Below are positions 44,360 to 54,202 of a stretch of 64,000 nt of DNA, piece after piece. Made by a program: the position numbers and the translations under genes. Position 1 is the stretch's first letter. Every line of letters begins with the position of its first letter. The DNA comes from Vagococcus allomyrinae (GTDB lineage Bacteria > Bacillota > Bacilli > Lactobacillales > Vagococcaceae): NCBI RefSeq assembly GCF_017829975.1, contig NZ_JAEEGA010000003.1, positions 268,406 to 332,405 of the forward strand, written 5' to 3'. Below the pieces are notes generated by a model. It did no database searches, was not told where the DNA came from, and was given only the letters and a program-made list of their open reading frames with translations.

Positions 44360-46180
44360 TTATTTTTTAGGTAAGACAATGTCTTTGTATAAATAGACAG
44401 TGATAAAGTAATAAACTAAGTAGATACACCCATAAATCCCAAAGGGCATCGCAATGTAAGCATAGGGATTCGGGATAAAAAGAGTAAACATCTTCAACCC
44501 AACTAAGACATGGATCACGCCTAGAAAAGCCGGAGCTAAGAAGATGGCTAAAATTTCCTTGCGAATCGAGCCCATTAGCAATTGACGCCTAACACCGATT
44601 TTATGTAGCATGTCGTAACGAGCAATATCTTGATAAGCCCCTGTTAATATTTTAAACATCAGACAACTGGCTAACATTGCTAAGAAAGCAATGCCTAAGA
44701 AAAAGCCCATAAACATAAAACCATTGGCCATGCTTTGAATCTGTTGATACATCTCATATTTTCCATTACTGTATTCCAAACCTGGATGACGAGCTAATTC
44801 CAATTGATGCAACTCTTTAAAGTTCGCTAGCTGAGCTTGATAGTCTGCCACACGAATAACTTGAATCGTATTAACTTCCCCAACAAGCTGGTCAAATTCA
44901 GCTTGAGACACTACGGCATAACTATTTTCATATAAGCCGCTATTGTTATAACCGTCCGCTATTTGATTAAAGCCTTGAGCAATTCTGCCTTCACCTTCAT
45001 TTTGGTAAGCATAAACATGATTTAATTCTACTTCCTTCAGTTCTTTAAACGGCGCCCCAATCTCCTGCTTTTCCTGAACTAATAAAGGATGATTGGCCAG
45101 CTCTTCCTGAATAAAATAGGCGGTCTCGCCGACCTTCTTTGAATGATAAGTAAAGGCTTCTTTAGTCTCTAATTTATCCATCACAGCTTGAATTTCTGGC
45201 GTTGCATTATAAACAACTGCGTCATTGACATTTGTACTTAATAAATCTGCTGCAAAATTTTTAAACGCTTGACCAACGGTGACTGCCCCTAAAGATAAAG
45301 CCAATAACATCGTAACTAACCCTAAAACTTGGGCCAAGGAAGACGCCTTAAAACTCAGTTGAGATAAAGTAAAAATGCGAATTTTTTTGCCACTTAGCGC
45401 TTCCCATGACTTTAATTTGCCCACGATCAGGGGAACTAAAGCGCTAAAAAATAGAAACGTCCCAGGCGTAATCGTTAAAATTGCTACCACGATCCCAATG
45501 ATCTGAACTGTCATAATGTTTACCATACAGGCATAGCCAATGCCAATCAACACCAATGACAGACATATTTTGACAATGGTCATCAGCGGTTTCCCTTTTG
45601 ACCGCTCAGACTGACTTTCACTGTACAGCAAGTCTAGCGTCCGTGTTTTCATAAATTTTGTCACATTGACAATGGTGGTAATGACAAATAGAATGCAAAA
45701 AAATACCAAGGTAATCAGCAGGGCATTAGGTACAAACGCCTCGTAGGTATTAGAAGGCAAATCAATGGCTGAACTTAACCAGTCTCCCATTAATTTTGCC
45801 AAAACAGTTCCTAAAAGCAACCCGACAACGATGGAAAAGCTACCGATAAAAAGGGTTTCAATCGCCATCATTTGACCAATTTTTTTCTTTTTGGCTCCCA
45901 GCATCATGTACATCCCATACTCTTTTTTGCGCATGGAAAGTAAAAAAGAATTGGCGTAAAAGATATAGACAATGGTGATAATCGATAACAAGAAGGCTCC
46001 TAATTGAAAGACAATCGCCACCATGGAAACAGACGGAATATTCTCTTCCAGAAAACTCGTATTTAATGATAAAGTTTGAAACATATAGAAAATAGAAATA
46101 GCAATCATCAATCCCAACATTAAGACGAGATAATCTTGCCAACGTTTTTTAACACTTGTTAAAGAAAGTTTAAACATCAT
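44360..46180 (-). CDS. BceB/VraG-type ABC permease
   Basis: A 606-residue FtsX-like permease with about ten membrane helices and a large extracellular domain of about 200 residues between TM7 and TM8 (roughly residues 310-490), the layout of bacitracin/lantibiotic resistance permeases. The segment MRKKEYGMYMMLGAKKKKIGQMM near 80-105 is typical. It starts five bases after the ATPase gene. No bceRS-type two-component genes adjoin it; sensing may depend on a system elsewhere. Confidence 0.9.
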   Translation of the reverse strand: MMFKLSLTSVKKRWQDYLVLMLGLMIAISIFYMFQTLSLNTSFLEENIPSVSMVAIVFQLGAFLLSIITIVYIFYANSFLLSMRKKEYGMYMMLGAKKKKIGQMMAIETLFIGSFSIVVGLLLGTVLAKLMGDWLSSAIDLPSNTYEAFVPNALLITLVFFCILFVITTIVNVTKFMKTRTLDLLYSESQSERSKGKPLMTIVKICLSLVLIGIGYACMVNIMTVQIIGIVVAILTITPGTFLFFSALVPLIVGKLKSWEALSGKKIRIFTLSQLSFKASSLAQVLGLVTMLLALSLGAVTVGQAFKNFAADLLSTNVNDAVVYNATPEIQAVMDKLETKEAFTYHSKKVGETAYFIQEELANHPLLVQEKQEIGAPFKELKEVELNHVYAYQNEGEGRIAQGFNQIADGYNNSGLYENSYAVVSQAEFDQLVGEVNTIQVIRVADYQAQLANFKELHQLELARHPGLEYSNGKYEMYQQIQSMANGFMFMGFFLGIAFLAMLASCLMFKILTGAYQDIARYDMLHKIGVRRQLLMGSIRKEILAIFLAPAFLGVIHVLVGLKMFTLFIPNPYAYIAMPFGIYGCIYLVYYFITVYLYKDIVLPKK

Positions 46181-46185
46181 CAGCT

Positions 46186-46956
46186 TTACACCAAACTTTC
46201 TGCATCAATTTCAAGACCTGCTAGTACCGACAAAATCTCTTGATAAAATTCCTGTTGTGTTCCGCGACGGTGCAATTCTCGATAAATTAGCCCATCTTGG
46301 ATAAATAAAATTCGTTTACAATAACTTGCACTTACCGCATCATGGGTTACCAGCAAAATAGTGGTTTTATAATCTTCGTTCAATCCCCGTAAGGCTTCTA
46401 ACAAATTTTTAGCATTTTTAGAATCCAAGGCTCCTGTTGGTTCATCGCCAAGAAGTAAGTTGGGGTTATGGACTAGCGCTCTTGCAGCAGCTACCCGTTG
46501 TTTTTGCCCGCCAGACACTTCTGTTGGATAACTTCCTAAAATCCGCTCAATATCTAGCACTTTGGCAATTTCTTTCACTTTCTTTTTCGTTTTACTTGCC
46601 GAAACACCCTGAAGTGAAAGAGGCAGACCAATGTTTTGCTGCATGGTTAAATTTTCTAATAAATTGAAGTCCTGGAAAATAAACCCAATATTTTTCGCTC
46701 TAAAATCCGATAATTCACTTTCCTTTAACCCATTTAGCGTGGAACCTGATATTTTGATATCGCCGTTTGTTGGACTATCCAAAGCCGAGAGGATGTTTAG
46801 CAAGGTCGTTTTTCCTGAACCAGAAGGTCCCATAATGCCGACGAATTCCCCTTCTTGAATCTCAAAAGAGATATCTTTAAGAGCTTCGTGTTGTTTTTCC
46901 CCTTTTTTCCCATAAACTTTCTGTATATGTGTTACTTCTAATACTGTTGTATTCAT
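46186..46956 (-). CDS. BceA-type ABC transporter ATPase
   Basis: About 256 residues. Walker A GPSGSGKTT near residue 44, Q-loop IFQDFNLL, signature VSGGQKQRVAAARAL, Walker B LLLGDEPTGALD and H-loop VTHD are all intact. The ATG at 46956 with GGAGGCC upstream is preferred to an upstream ATG. With the following permease it forms an antimicrobial-peptide detoxification transporter of the LolCDE/MacB superfamily. Two TTACA repeats (47050 and 47059) upstream could be regulator half-sites. Confidence 0.93.
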   Translation of the reverse strand: MNTTVLEVTHIQKVYGKKGEKQHEALKDISFEIQEGEFVGIMGPSGSGKTTLLNILSALDSPTNGDIKISGSTLNGLKESELSDFRAKNIGFIFQDFNLLENLTMQQNIGLPLSLQGVSASKTKKKVKEIAKVLDIERILGSYPTEVSGGQKQRVAAARALVHNPNLLLGDEPTGALDSKNAKNLLEALRGLNEDYKTTILLVTHDAVSASYCKRILFIQDGLIYRELHRRGTQQEFYQEILSVLAGLEIDAESLV

Positions 46957-47089
46957 AATCGGCCTCCAGTTAATTGGTAGTTTTGTTATTTCCAACTACC
47001 TGATGACCTTAGTTTACGCCAAAACGAGACAAGCGTCCTTCGAATGTTCTTACAGATTTTACAACTGACCTAACAGTTTTGTCACATAT

Positions 47090-47117
47090 AAAAAAGCTGA
47101 CGACTAAACGCCAGCTT
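47090..47117 (-). terminator. Terminator of the NagB-like gene
   Basis: AAAGCTG / CAGCTTT hairpin (arms near 47093-47099 and 47112-47118) with a T run on the minus strand. Confidence 0.75.
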
Positions 47118-47130
47118 TCCGTATTCCTCA

Positions 47131-47841
47131 TTATTTAATTAGTCTAGCAGCCGCTTCATCACACAAAACCGTGACATCTGGATGAAATTGCAAAATAGAA
47201 GCTGGGATCTCTGGGGTCAATGCCCCATTAAACGCTTTAGCCAAAATCTCGGCTTTCCCCTGCCCACTGGCAATCACAATGATTTTTTTCGTTTTCATCA
47301 ATGTTTTCATCCCGATCGAGACATAACAATCGATCTCTTCTTTAAATTCATCCGATTCTGCTAACATCGCCTTAAATTTATCATCCAGTAATACCCGATA
47401 GCCTTGGTTCTCAAAGGGGGTCCCAGGCATATTAGCCGCAATATGGCCATCAGCACCGATCCCCATTATCGCGAAATCAAGGCCGCCAGCTTCTTCGATA
47501 AGTGCTTCGATTTTGGGATACGTTTCCTCAGTTAAATAGGTGATTTGCTCATCCTCAATTTGATTAGCTTTAAAGAAACTTTCATTGATGTACTCAAAAC
47601 GCTTGTATTCCAATGGTTTCGTACTTAAATAGAGATTGTCCTGTTGAAAGAAATGAACCGTCTCCGATACCCGACTATCACTAGCTACCAGTAACTCTTT
47701 AATAATTTCATACGCACGCAAAGGGGTTGAACCTGCTGTTAACGAGAGGTTCATTTTCTGATCTGTCGTCAAGTAAGGAATGATCATTTGAGCTAACCCC
47801 TGACTCATCGCTTCAACATCTTTTTTGGCAATTACTTTCAT
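47131..47841 (-). CDS. nagB: Glucosamine-6-phosphate deaminase-like protein
   Basis: A 236-residue NagB/6-phosphogluconolactonase-fold enzyme. The phosphate loop is SLTAGSTPLRAYE near residue 35 and the catalytic segment DFAIMGIGADGHIAANMPG near 125-143. Canonical NagB reads GxGxDGHIAFNEP, so this is a somewhat divergent member. The likely reaction is conversion of glucosamine-6-P to fructose-6-P and ammonia. It could process GlcNAc released by the surface GH18 enzyme, but there is no direct link. AGGAGG precedes the ATG. Confidence 0.78.
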   Translation of the reverse strand: MKVIAKKDVEAMSQGLAQMIIPYLTTDQKMNLSLTAGSTPLRAYEIIKELLVASDSRVSETVHFFQQDNLYLSTKPLEYKRFEYINESFFKANQIEDEQITYLTEETYPKIEALIEEAGGLDFAIMGIGADGHIAANMPGTPFENQGYRVLLDDKFKAMLAESDEFKEEIDCYVSIGMKTLMKTKKIIVIASGQGKAEILAKAFNGALTPEIPASILQFHPDVTVLCDEAAARLIK

Positions 47842-47935
47842 GGATAACGCCTCCTAATTTTTTTAGTTGACTTCATTTTACTAAACGCCCATTAAAAGTG
47901 ATAGTCATTCTGCGCCTTAAAAAAACGGTTTCTAT

Positions 47936-47967
47936 AAAAAAAACAGCAAGAGAGGTTCCCCCTTGCT
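47936..47967 (-). terminator. Terminator of the SMR operon
   Basis: AGCAAG (47945-47950) / CTTGCT (47962-47967) with additional GGGG/CTCT pairing and eight T on the minus strand. Confidence 0.8.
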
Positions 47968-47974
47968 CAGTTCT

Positions 47975-48286
47975 CTATGTCAATAACTTTAAGGCAATCG
48001 TCGAGGCTAAGATCACCGCAATACATAACAGTCGTTTAATATCTGTGGAATCTTTAAATAAAACGATGCCGACTATCGCAGTTCCCACCGTTCCAATTCC
48101 CGTCCAAATCGCATAGCCGGTTCCCATGGGGATCACTTGCAAAGCAAAAGATAACATCCATAAGCTACTGCCCATCGTTATAAAGGCGAGAATAATCGCT
48201 CGCCGATTTCCTTCAGCCAAGCGCTTAATGTTCCAGACGCCGATAATTTCCATTAACCCAGCACCAATCAACGCTAACCATTCCAT
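47975..48286 (-). CDS. SMR-family efflux subunit (second of pair)
   Basis: A 103-residue small multidrug resistance protein with four membrane helices. The essential Glu is in ALIGAGLMEIIGVW near residue 13, and the GTGYAIWTGIGTVGTAIVG segment near 55-73 is the family hallmark. The ATG at 48286 overlaps nothing but lies two bases from the stop of its partner, with AGGAGG inside the partner's last codons. Paired SMR genes usually form an obligate heterodimer (EbrAB, YkkCD type) exporting cationic drugs or guanidinium-like compounds. Confidence 0.9.
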   Translation of the reverse strand: MEWLALIGAGLMEIIGVWNIKRLAEGNRRAIILAFITMGSSLWMLSFALQVIPMGTGYAIWTGIGTVGTAIVGIVLFKDSTDIKRLLCIAVILASTIALKLLT

Positions 48287-48287
48287 T

Positions 48288-48620
48288 TTAGCCTTCCTCC
48301 TTTGCAGGTGTTTCAATCAGCTTCAAGCCGACTATCCCCATGATTAACGTTCCCATAAAAACCAGCTTTAAGAAGCTAATCTGTTCACCAAAAAAGACGA
48401 CTCCTACAATAATGCTACCAACTGAACCAATACCCGCAAACACAGCGTAAACCGTGCCGATTGGCAAGGTCTTGGCAGCTTTAGTTAATAGAACAAAGCT
48501 GATCACCACACCGGCCCCAGTTAATAACCACTGAAGAATCGTTTCAGCATGACCTAACCCGCTAACCCAAACAAGTTCAAAAATTGAAGCAAATAATACC
48601 TTTAACCATTCCTTCGTCAT
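48288..48620 (-). CDS. SMR-family efflux subunit (first of pair)
   Basis: A 110-residue four-helix SMR protein with the essential Glu in FASIFELVWVSGL near residue 14 and PIGTVYAVFAGIGSVGSIIVG near 53-73. It precedes the second SMR gene and follows a TetR gene, suggesting a regulated heterodimeric pump. The two subunits differ in the number of basic residues in loops, in line with opposite membrane orientation; this needs a topology test. Confidence 0.9.
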   Translation of the reverse strand: MTKEWLKVLFASIFELVWVSGLGHAETILQWLLTGAGVVISFVLLTKAAKTLPIGTVYAVFAGIGSVGSIIVGVVFFGEQISFLKLVFMGTLIMGIVGLKLIETPAKEEG

Positions 48621-48643
48621 ACGTCACCTCTTAATTAATTATT

Positions 48644-49192
48644 CTACTCCATCGGTTGAAACGTCCACGATCGCACTCTTTCCAGCACTGCCCCACGCAG
48701 TTCATCATCTAAAGGGGAAGCGTTAAACAACTCAGAGTAATATAAGCCATCAATTGCTAAGCGAATAATCGTGGCCAAAACAGGATCATAGCCATCAGAG
48801 GTCATTTTCTGTTGAATCAGCCTAAAGCTATCTGAAACTGACTCGCTGACTTCTTTACTTGCTAAAGCACCTGCTACTAACGCCACATTTACAACTGATG
48901 ACGAGTGTAAATCATGATCCGAAACATCGACCATCCCTCTTGACCAACTGCCAATCTCAATTTGCTCTTTTGACCGTCTCGCTTCAATGCGATCCAGATA
49001 ATCTTGATTTAACATATCAGCTAAGCTTAAGAGCAACACATTCTTATTCGGGAAGTAATGAGTCACGCCACCTTTACTATACCCAGCTTGTTTCGCTACC
49101 TCATCTAAGGTTATATCGGCCAAGCCACGGCTTGCCAACAATTGCTCAGCGCTTTGCAAAATATGGCGTCGTTTTTCTTCAGCTTTTGCCAT
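48644..49192 (-). CDS. TetR-family regulator of the SMR pump
   Basis: About 182 residues. The N-terminal HTH is typical (ILQSAEQLLASRGLADITLD, then KQAGYSKGGVTHYFPNKNVLL). The C-terminal ligand domain is of TetR_C type. The ATG at 49192 has GAAAGAAGGTG upstream. It is first in an operon with the SMR pair, so it probably represses its own transcript and is released by a pump substrate. A partial palindrome around 49228-49242 is a candidate operator. Confidence 0.9.
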   Translation of the reverse strand: MAKAEEKRRHILQSAEQLLASRGLADITLDEVAKQAGYSKGGVTHYFPNKNVLLLSLADMLNQDYLDRIEARRSKEQIEIGSWSRGMVDVSDHDLHSSSVVNVALVAGALASKEVSESVSDSFRLIQQKMTSDGYDPVLATIIRLAIDGLYYSELFNASPLDDELRGAVLERVRSWTFQPME

Positions 49193-49306
49193 CTTGCACC
49201 TTCTTTCATTCATCATAAAAAAACAAAACGAACAGTCGGTTTTTATTTTACTAAAAGCCTTGCTTAATGTCAATCAAACGTCGTGATATCTGTCAAATAA
49301 TCACAT

Positions 49307-49340
49307 ATCTTTTATTATTACTTGATTAATAATAAAAGAT
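49307..49340. repeat. 13-bp AT-only inverted repeat
   Basis: ATCTTTTATTATT (49307-49319) and AATAATAAAAGAT (49328-49340) are perfect complements with an 8-base spacer, upstream of the TetR gene and beyond the pgmB terminator. It contains two C/G pairs only, so it is unlikely to be a good terminator. Confidence 0.6.
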
Positions 49341-49358
49341 AGTCTTAAAGGCAGCAAA

Positions 49359-49394
49359 AAGCACCGACCCCCTTTTTCAAGTTCGTCGGTGCTT
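49359..49394 (-). terminator. Terminator of the maltose operon
   Basis: AAGCACCGAC (49359-49368) / GTCGGTGCTT (49385-49394), followed by TTTTTGC on the minus strand, just after pgmB. Confidence 0.88.
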
Positions 49395-49412
49395 GTTATA
49401 ACTAATCCCTAT

Positions 49413-50075
49413 TTATTCCCCTGCGGCTTCTAAGATTTTTTGCAAAGACAATTCACTAGTATTAGCCACTCGATAATCAGCTTCTTTCATTGATTCGGGA
49501 TCGCCCACCCCAACAGAAAACATGTGCGCCCCATTAATGGCAGCAATTCCAGCTTCAGCATCTTCAACACCGATACACTCAGACGCCTCTAACCCTAATT
49601 GTTGAGCCCCTTTAACAAAGATTTCCGGATCAGGTTTTCCCTTCGTCAGTAAACTAGGATCAACAATTTCGTCAAAATCAGCGGTAATGCCTAAACGATC
49701 TAAAATAACCGGCCCATTCTTACTAGCAGACGCCAGAGCAAGTTTAATACCGGACGCTTTTAGATCCAGCAACAGCTGAGGAATACCAGGCAATAGATCG
49801 GCTGGAGTAATATCTTCAATCAGTTTAACATACTCTCCATTTTTATCCGCTGCCAGTAATTCCTTCTCTGAATCCGTATAACGATCAGCTTTACCACCGT
49901 AAGCCAAAATCCGCTCTAAAGAATCCATTCGCGAAATTCCCTTGAGTTTTTCATTAAACTCACGGTCAATTTCAATTCCCATTTTTTTACCAAGATTTTT
50001 CCACGCATGGTAATGATATTCAGCAGTATCAGTAATAACCCCATCTAAATCAAATATAAAGCCTTTAATTGTCAT
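49413..50075 (-). CDS. pgmB: Beta-phosphoglucomutase
   Basis: A 220-residue HAD enzyme that interconverts beta-glucose-1-P and glucose-6-P. The phospho-Asp motif is FIFDLDGVITDTAEYHYHAW (residues 5-24), with SASKNG, KPDPEIF and GVEDAEAGIAAI as later HAD motifs. The ATG at 50075 is preceded by AAAGGAGAC. It is the last gene of the maltose operon and handles the beta-glucose-1-P made by maltose phosphorylase just upstream. Confidence 0.95.
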   Translation of the reverse strand: MTIKGFIFDLDGVITDTAEYHYHAWKNLGKKMGIEIDREFNEKLKGISRMDSLERILAYGGKADRYTDSEKELLAADKNGEYVKLIEDITPADLLPGIPQLLLDLKASGIKLALASASKNGPVILDRLGITADFDEIVDPSLLTKGKPDPEIFVKGAQQLGLEASECIGVEDAEAGIAAINGAHMFSVGVGDPESMKEADYRVANTSELSLQKILEAAGE

Positions 50076-50132
50076 CTTATTGTCTCCTTTCAAAAAAGCA
50101 ACCAACTAACTGATTGCTTTTTTGGACTATCT

Positions 50133-52403
50133 CTATTTTACCTGATGAACATACTCATCAGCAACTATCACTGTCTCACCAAAAAGACTTAGCTCTAAAG
50201 GTGCTCCTTGTAAAATTGCCAAGCGGACTGCTTCATGGTTAACTGTTACCTGTAACAAATGCTCTTGATAGGTCACTTTAAAGGAATACCCTTGCCAATC
50301 TTTTGGTGTAAATGGGCTAAAACTTAAGTTCCCATCCAAGGTACGCATCCCAGCAAATCCGTGAACTAAAGATAACCAGCCACCACTCATGGAGGTGATG
50401 TGTAAGCCATCTTCCGTATCATTATTATAGTTATCTAAATCTAAGCGGGCAGTTCGAGCATATAGTTCGACAGCTTTTTCTTCCATTCCAAGTTCTGCTG
50501 CCAAAATACTGTGAACACATGCGGACAATGAGGATTCATGAACCGTCATCGGTTCATAAAAATCAAAATTGCGCTGCTTTTCTGCTGCAGTGTATTCATG
50601 ATTCAAGAAATACAACCCTTGTAAAACATCGGCTTGTTTGATAAATGGCGAGCGCAACACTTTATCCCATGACCAATTTTGATTCAACGGTAAATCTTCT
50701 TTGCGTAACGAAGAAACAGGTTGAAGATCTTTATCTAAGAAGGTATCATGTTGAACAAAAATCCCTAATTCCTCATCAGTTGGGAAATACATTTTGTCGA
50801 TAATCTCTTGCCATTTGCTTGTTTCACCCTCAGTTATTCCTAAAGCTGAGGTCTTTTCAGCTGTCACTTTTTGCAAACTTTCCAAAGTATAGCGCAAGAC
50901 CCATGTGGCGATGGTGTTCGTATACCAATTATTATTAACATTATTCTCGTATTCATTAGGGCCTGTGACACCGTGAATCATATATTGATCTTTTCGTTTC
51001 GAATAGTGAACCCGATCTTCCCAGAAACGAGAAATCCCTACTAAAACATCGATTCCTTCATTTATTAAGTATGTGTCATCTCCTGTATAGGATGTGTAGT
51101 TAAAAATAGCGTGGGCGATGGCTCCATTGCGATGAATCTCTTCAAAGGTAATTTCCCACTCATTATGACATTCAACACCCGTAAAGGTTACCATCGGATA
51201 AAGTGCCCCTTTTAAGCCTTGTTGTTTAGCATTATGAAACGCACCAGGTAATTGTTGATGACGGTATTTTAACAACTGCTCACTAACTTCTTTGCCGGCC
51301 ACAGACAAATACATCGGCACGATGTAAGCTTCTGTGTCCCAGTATGTTGCGCCACCATATTTTTCACCAGTAAAGCCTTTGGGTCCAACATTTAGTCGGG
51401 CATCTTCGCCGTAATAGGTAGAAAATAATTGGAAGATATTAAAGCGCATGCCTTGCTGAGCTTCATCATCTCCATCAATCACCACATCAGCCTTTTCCCA
51501 ACGCTGACGCCACCCTTCACTATGGGCCGCTTTTAAGGTATCCCAGCCTGTTTCAAGTGCTTTCGTCGTGATGGCCTCTGCTTTAGCTAGTTGATCCACC
51601 TCGGATACGTCACGGCTTGTGACAACTGCCACGTATTTTTCCAGCTGAGCAGTCTGTCCTTCAGTCAAATTATATGTGTATGTTTCTGCCACGTATTTAG
51701 CTGATTCATGTTGGCTGACTTCCGTTGTGGATGCCCAATTTTTCATGCCAGTGGTCACACTAAAGCGAGGAGTTCCAAATGGATTCTCAATAGTTTCCAA
51801 TGTTAACGCTGAAAAATCGCCGACTTGTCGCGCTTTTTCTAGCCAGAAAACTTCTTCATAGTTACTGTCTTCATTTGTGACATTCCCATCTAATTTAGGG
51901 GTTAATTCAACTATGCCTTGGCCTTTTAAGAGCTCCACTGCTACTTTGACTAGAGACAATTCCTGAGTTGAAATACTGACAAAACGTTCAAAACGAACTT
52001 GAGCCGCCACTCCAGCTAACTCAACGGTATAATGTCGTCTTAAAATACCTGATTTCATATCCAATTCCAAATAAAAATCATGATAATTGCTAGCAGCTAA
52101 ATCAATCACCTGCCCATCAATCGTAACATCCACCCCAATAAAGTTAGTCGCATTGATCACTTTACCAAAGTATTCAGGATAACCATTTTTCCACCAACCA
52201 ACTCGTGTTTTGTCTGGGTACCAAACACCAGCAATATACGTACCTTGATGGCTGTCACCTGAGTACCCTTCTTCAAAGTTACCGCGCATGCCCATATAAC
52301 CATTTCCAATTGATGTTAAACTCTCTTGCAGTCGTTTATTTTCAACGTCTAACTGAGTTGTCTTAATCTTCCATGGGTCAATTTCAAATAATCGTTTAAA
52401 CAT
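50133..52403 (-). CDS. mapA: Maltose phosphorylase (GH65)
   Basis: A 756-residue GH65 enzyme that splits maltose with phosphate, with inversion, into glucose and beta-glucose-1-phosphate. The catalytic acid Glu is in [18 protein letters not shown] near residue 480. N-terminal [17 protein letters not shown] is typical, and the C-terminal jelly-roll segment [12 protein letters not shown] is present. The ATG at 52403 follows AAAGGAGA. Placed before pgmB, it saves ATP in maltose use. Confidence 0.95.
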   Translation of the reverse strand: MFKRLFEIDPWKIKTTQLDVENKRLQESLTSIGNGYMGMRGNFEEGYSGDSHQGTYIAGVWYPDKTRVGWWKNGYPEYFGKVINATNFIGVDVTIDGQVIDLAASNYHDFYLELDMKSGILRRHYTVELAGVAAQVRFERFVSISTQELSLVKVAVELLKGQGIVELTPKLDGNVTNEDSNYEEVFWLEKARQVGDFSALTLETIENPFGTPRFSVTTGMKNWASTTEVSQHESAKYVAETYTYNLTEGQTAQLEKYVAVVTSRDVSEVDQLAKAEAITTKALETGWDTLKAAHSEGWRQRWEKADVVIDGDDEAQQGMRFNIFQLFSTYYGEDARLNVGPKGFTGEKYGGATYWDTEAYIVPMYLSVAGKEVSEQLLKYRHQQLPGAFHNAKQQGLKGALYPMVTFTGVECHNEWEITFEEIHRNGAIAHAIFNYTSYTGDDTYLINEGIDVLVGISRFWEDRVHYSKRKDQYMIHGVTGPNEYENNVNNNWYTNTIATWVLRYTLESLQKVTAEKTSALGITEGETSKWQEIIDKMYFPTDEELGIFVQHDTFLDKDLQPVSSLRKEDLPLNQNWSWDKVLRSPFIKQADVLQGLYFLNHEYTAAEKQRNFDFYEPMTVHESSLSACVHSILAAELGMEEKAVELYARTARLDLDNYNNDTEDGLHITSMSGGWLSLVHGFAGMRTLDGNLSFSPFTPKDWQGYSFKVTYQEHLLQVTVNHEAVRLAILQGAPLELSLFGETVIVADEYVHQVK

Positions 52404-52462
52404 AGTAAATCTCCTTTTCTTTGTAAGCTTGCCCTCTCTGGCCACTGCTAACTCCGCAGATC

Positions 52463-53299
52463 CTAAGCTCTCTGTAGTTTGCTGACTTTACTTTTAGCAT
52501 AGCTGTCATTAAAACGCGTTGTGACAAAAACGCCAAGCAGCATCAGAACTAACCCAAATGATTGGATACTGAGCACAAGCGTCATATCAAAACTGATTAA
52601 TCCGACTACCATTCCCAACATGGTGCTTAATCCTAATCCGTTTAGAACCAGATTCAGAGACTCTTGGTACGTCTTAATTGATGATAGATGATTCTTTTTC
52701 GTCAACCAAACAAAGAACCCTCCGCCAACAATTAATATGACGTTACTAACTAAAATCAGTGAGGCACTCATCAGCATCATGGTAAAGGCAACAAATGCTT
52801 TATTCTGTTTTAGCCACTGAGAACTAATCCCTTGTTTCAGTTCTTCGACAGTGGTAAAATCCTGTGGATTAAAGTCTTTGGTATAACTCACCTTAAACTC
52901 ATAGCCGGATGCGTCTTTTAAGATCATGGCCGTTTCACCAAAACTAATGCCACTTTTCACGCTTTTAAACTGATCCTCGCTTAAATTAACCCCAATTGTG
53001 CCTCGGCTGTTAATCATTTGGCTGCCTTCAACAGCAAGCTGACCATCTTTAAAACCAGCCGCCTGAATTGTCATAAGCGTGTCGTGATCCACCTGTTTAA
53101 ACATATCTGGCATAATTTCAGCCAATTGAAAGTTGGTTGACCGTGCCATATTGACTGTCACAGGAATTAACGCCAAGGCAGTAATGAAGATAAAAATCAC
53201 CACTAGCTGGAACTTAGTTAAAGACTTCCGACCTAAAAAAACGCGCCTAGGTGTGACGATATTAGCAAAATAGCTAAATGGAAATGGTAGTTTAGTCAT
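52463..53299 (-). CDS. DUF1189 membrane protein of the maltodextrin operon
   Basis: A 278-residue membrane protein with an N-terminal helix (residues 28-48), an extracellular part and three to four C-terminal helices (about 165-265). It matches the DUF1189 family, found in maltodextrin operons next to the permeases (YvdJ in Bacillus subtilis). The function is unknown; a role in transporter assembly or signalling is possible. It lies between mdxG and mapA in the same direction. Confidence 0.8.
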   Translation of the reverse strand: MTKLPFPFSYFANIVTPRRVFLGRKSLTKFQLVVIFIFITALALIPVTVNMARSTNFQLAEIMPDMFKQVDHDTLMTIQAAGFKDGQLAVEGSQMINSRGTIGVNLSEDQFKSVKSGISFGETAMILKDASGYEFKVSYTKDFNPQDFTTVEELKQGISSQWLKQNKAFVAFTMMLMSASLILVSNVILIVGGGFFVWLTKKNHLSSIKTYQESLNLVLNGLGLSTMLGMVVGLISFDMTLVLSIQSFGLVLMLLGVFVTTRFNDSYAKSKVSKLQRA

Positions 53300-53350
53300 A
53301 GTTTTCTCATCCTTTGTTGTAACATACTCAATCCTTAGTAAGGGACCGAT

Positions 53351-54202
53351 CTAGCCTTTGGTTCCCCCAGCTACCAAGCCGGATACAAAGTGCTTCTGTA
53401 AAAAGAAGAACAATGTTGTAATCGGCACAGCAATCAAGATGGCGCCTGCCGCAAACAAGGCAATCTTTTGGTCTTTAGTATTGCTGATAAATGATTGTAA
53501 CCCGACGGCTACTGTTAATTTTTCTTGTGTTCGCAATAAGAAACGAGCTAGCATAAAGTCACCAAAAGGTCCCATAAAGGCCCATAACGCTTGTACTGCT
53601 AGCATTGGGCGAACCAGCGGCAACACAATTTGCCAAAAAATTCTAAAATGTCCTGCCCCATCAAGTTTGGCACTTTCATCCAAATCAATCGGCACGGTAT
53701 CAAAGTACCCCTTCATTAACCAAGTATTCATCGGAATCCCGCCGCCGATGTAAATCATCGTCAGGAACCAATACTGATCTAAAGCATCCAATAGAAACGC
53801 CATAACATAAAAGGCTGTTAAAGCAGCCATCGTCGGCACCATTTGCACAATTAAAAAGAATTTCAAACTGCTTTTGCGCCCGACAAAGCGATAACGGCTA
53901 TAGGTATAACCAGCCAGGGTCACAATCACCACTTGACAAACCATCGTGAAGAACGCAATGATTAAGGTGTTTTTATACCAACTACCGTACAAGGTTTCCG
54001 TGAACAGACGTTGAAAGTTATTCAAGGTCCATTTGCCGTTCAGACTTAAGCTAAAGGCATTGACATTCCCAGCCTTAAAGGCAGAACTAATGGTAATTAA
54101 CAATGGGTAGATAATAATGATGGACAGAATAACCATAAACAAATAGGTGAAGAACTTCGTCCAAAACTGGGCTGTCTTCTGTGAATGAAGTTTATTTTTC
54201 AT
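53351..54202 (-). CDS. mdxG: Maltodextrin ABC permease MdxG/MalG
   Basis: A 283-residue permease with six helices. The ATPase-contact EAA loop reads [26 protein letters not shown] near residues 190-215. It starts on the last base of the mdxF stop (TAATG overlap), showing coupling. With MdxE and MdxF it imports maltodextrins; the ATPase (MsmX/MalK type) is not in the window and is likely shared. Confidence 0.94.
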   Translation of the reverse strand: MKNKLHSQKTAQFWTKFFTYLFMVILSIIIIYPLLITISSAFKAGNVNAFSLSLNGKWTLNNFQRLFTETLYGSWYKNTLIIAFFTMVCQVVIVTLAGYTYSRYRFVGRKSSLKFFLIVQMVPTMAALTAFYVMAFLLDALDQYWFLTMIYIGGGIPMNTWLMKGYFDTVPIDLDESAKLDGAGHFRIFWQIVLPLVRPMLAVQALWAFMGPFGDFMLARFLLRTQEKLTVAVGLQSFISNTKDQKIALFAAGAILIAVPITTLFFFLQKHFVSGLVAGGTKG

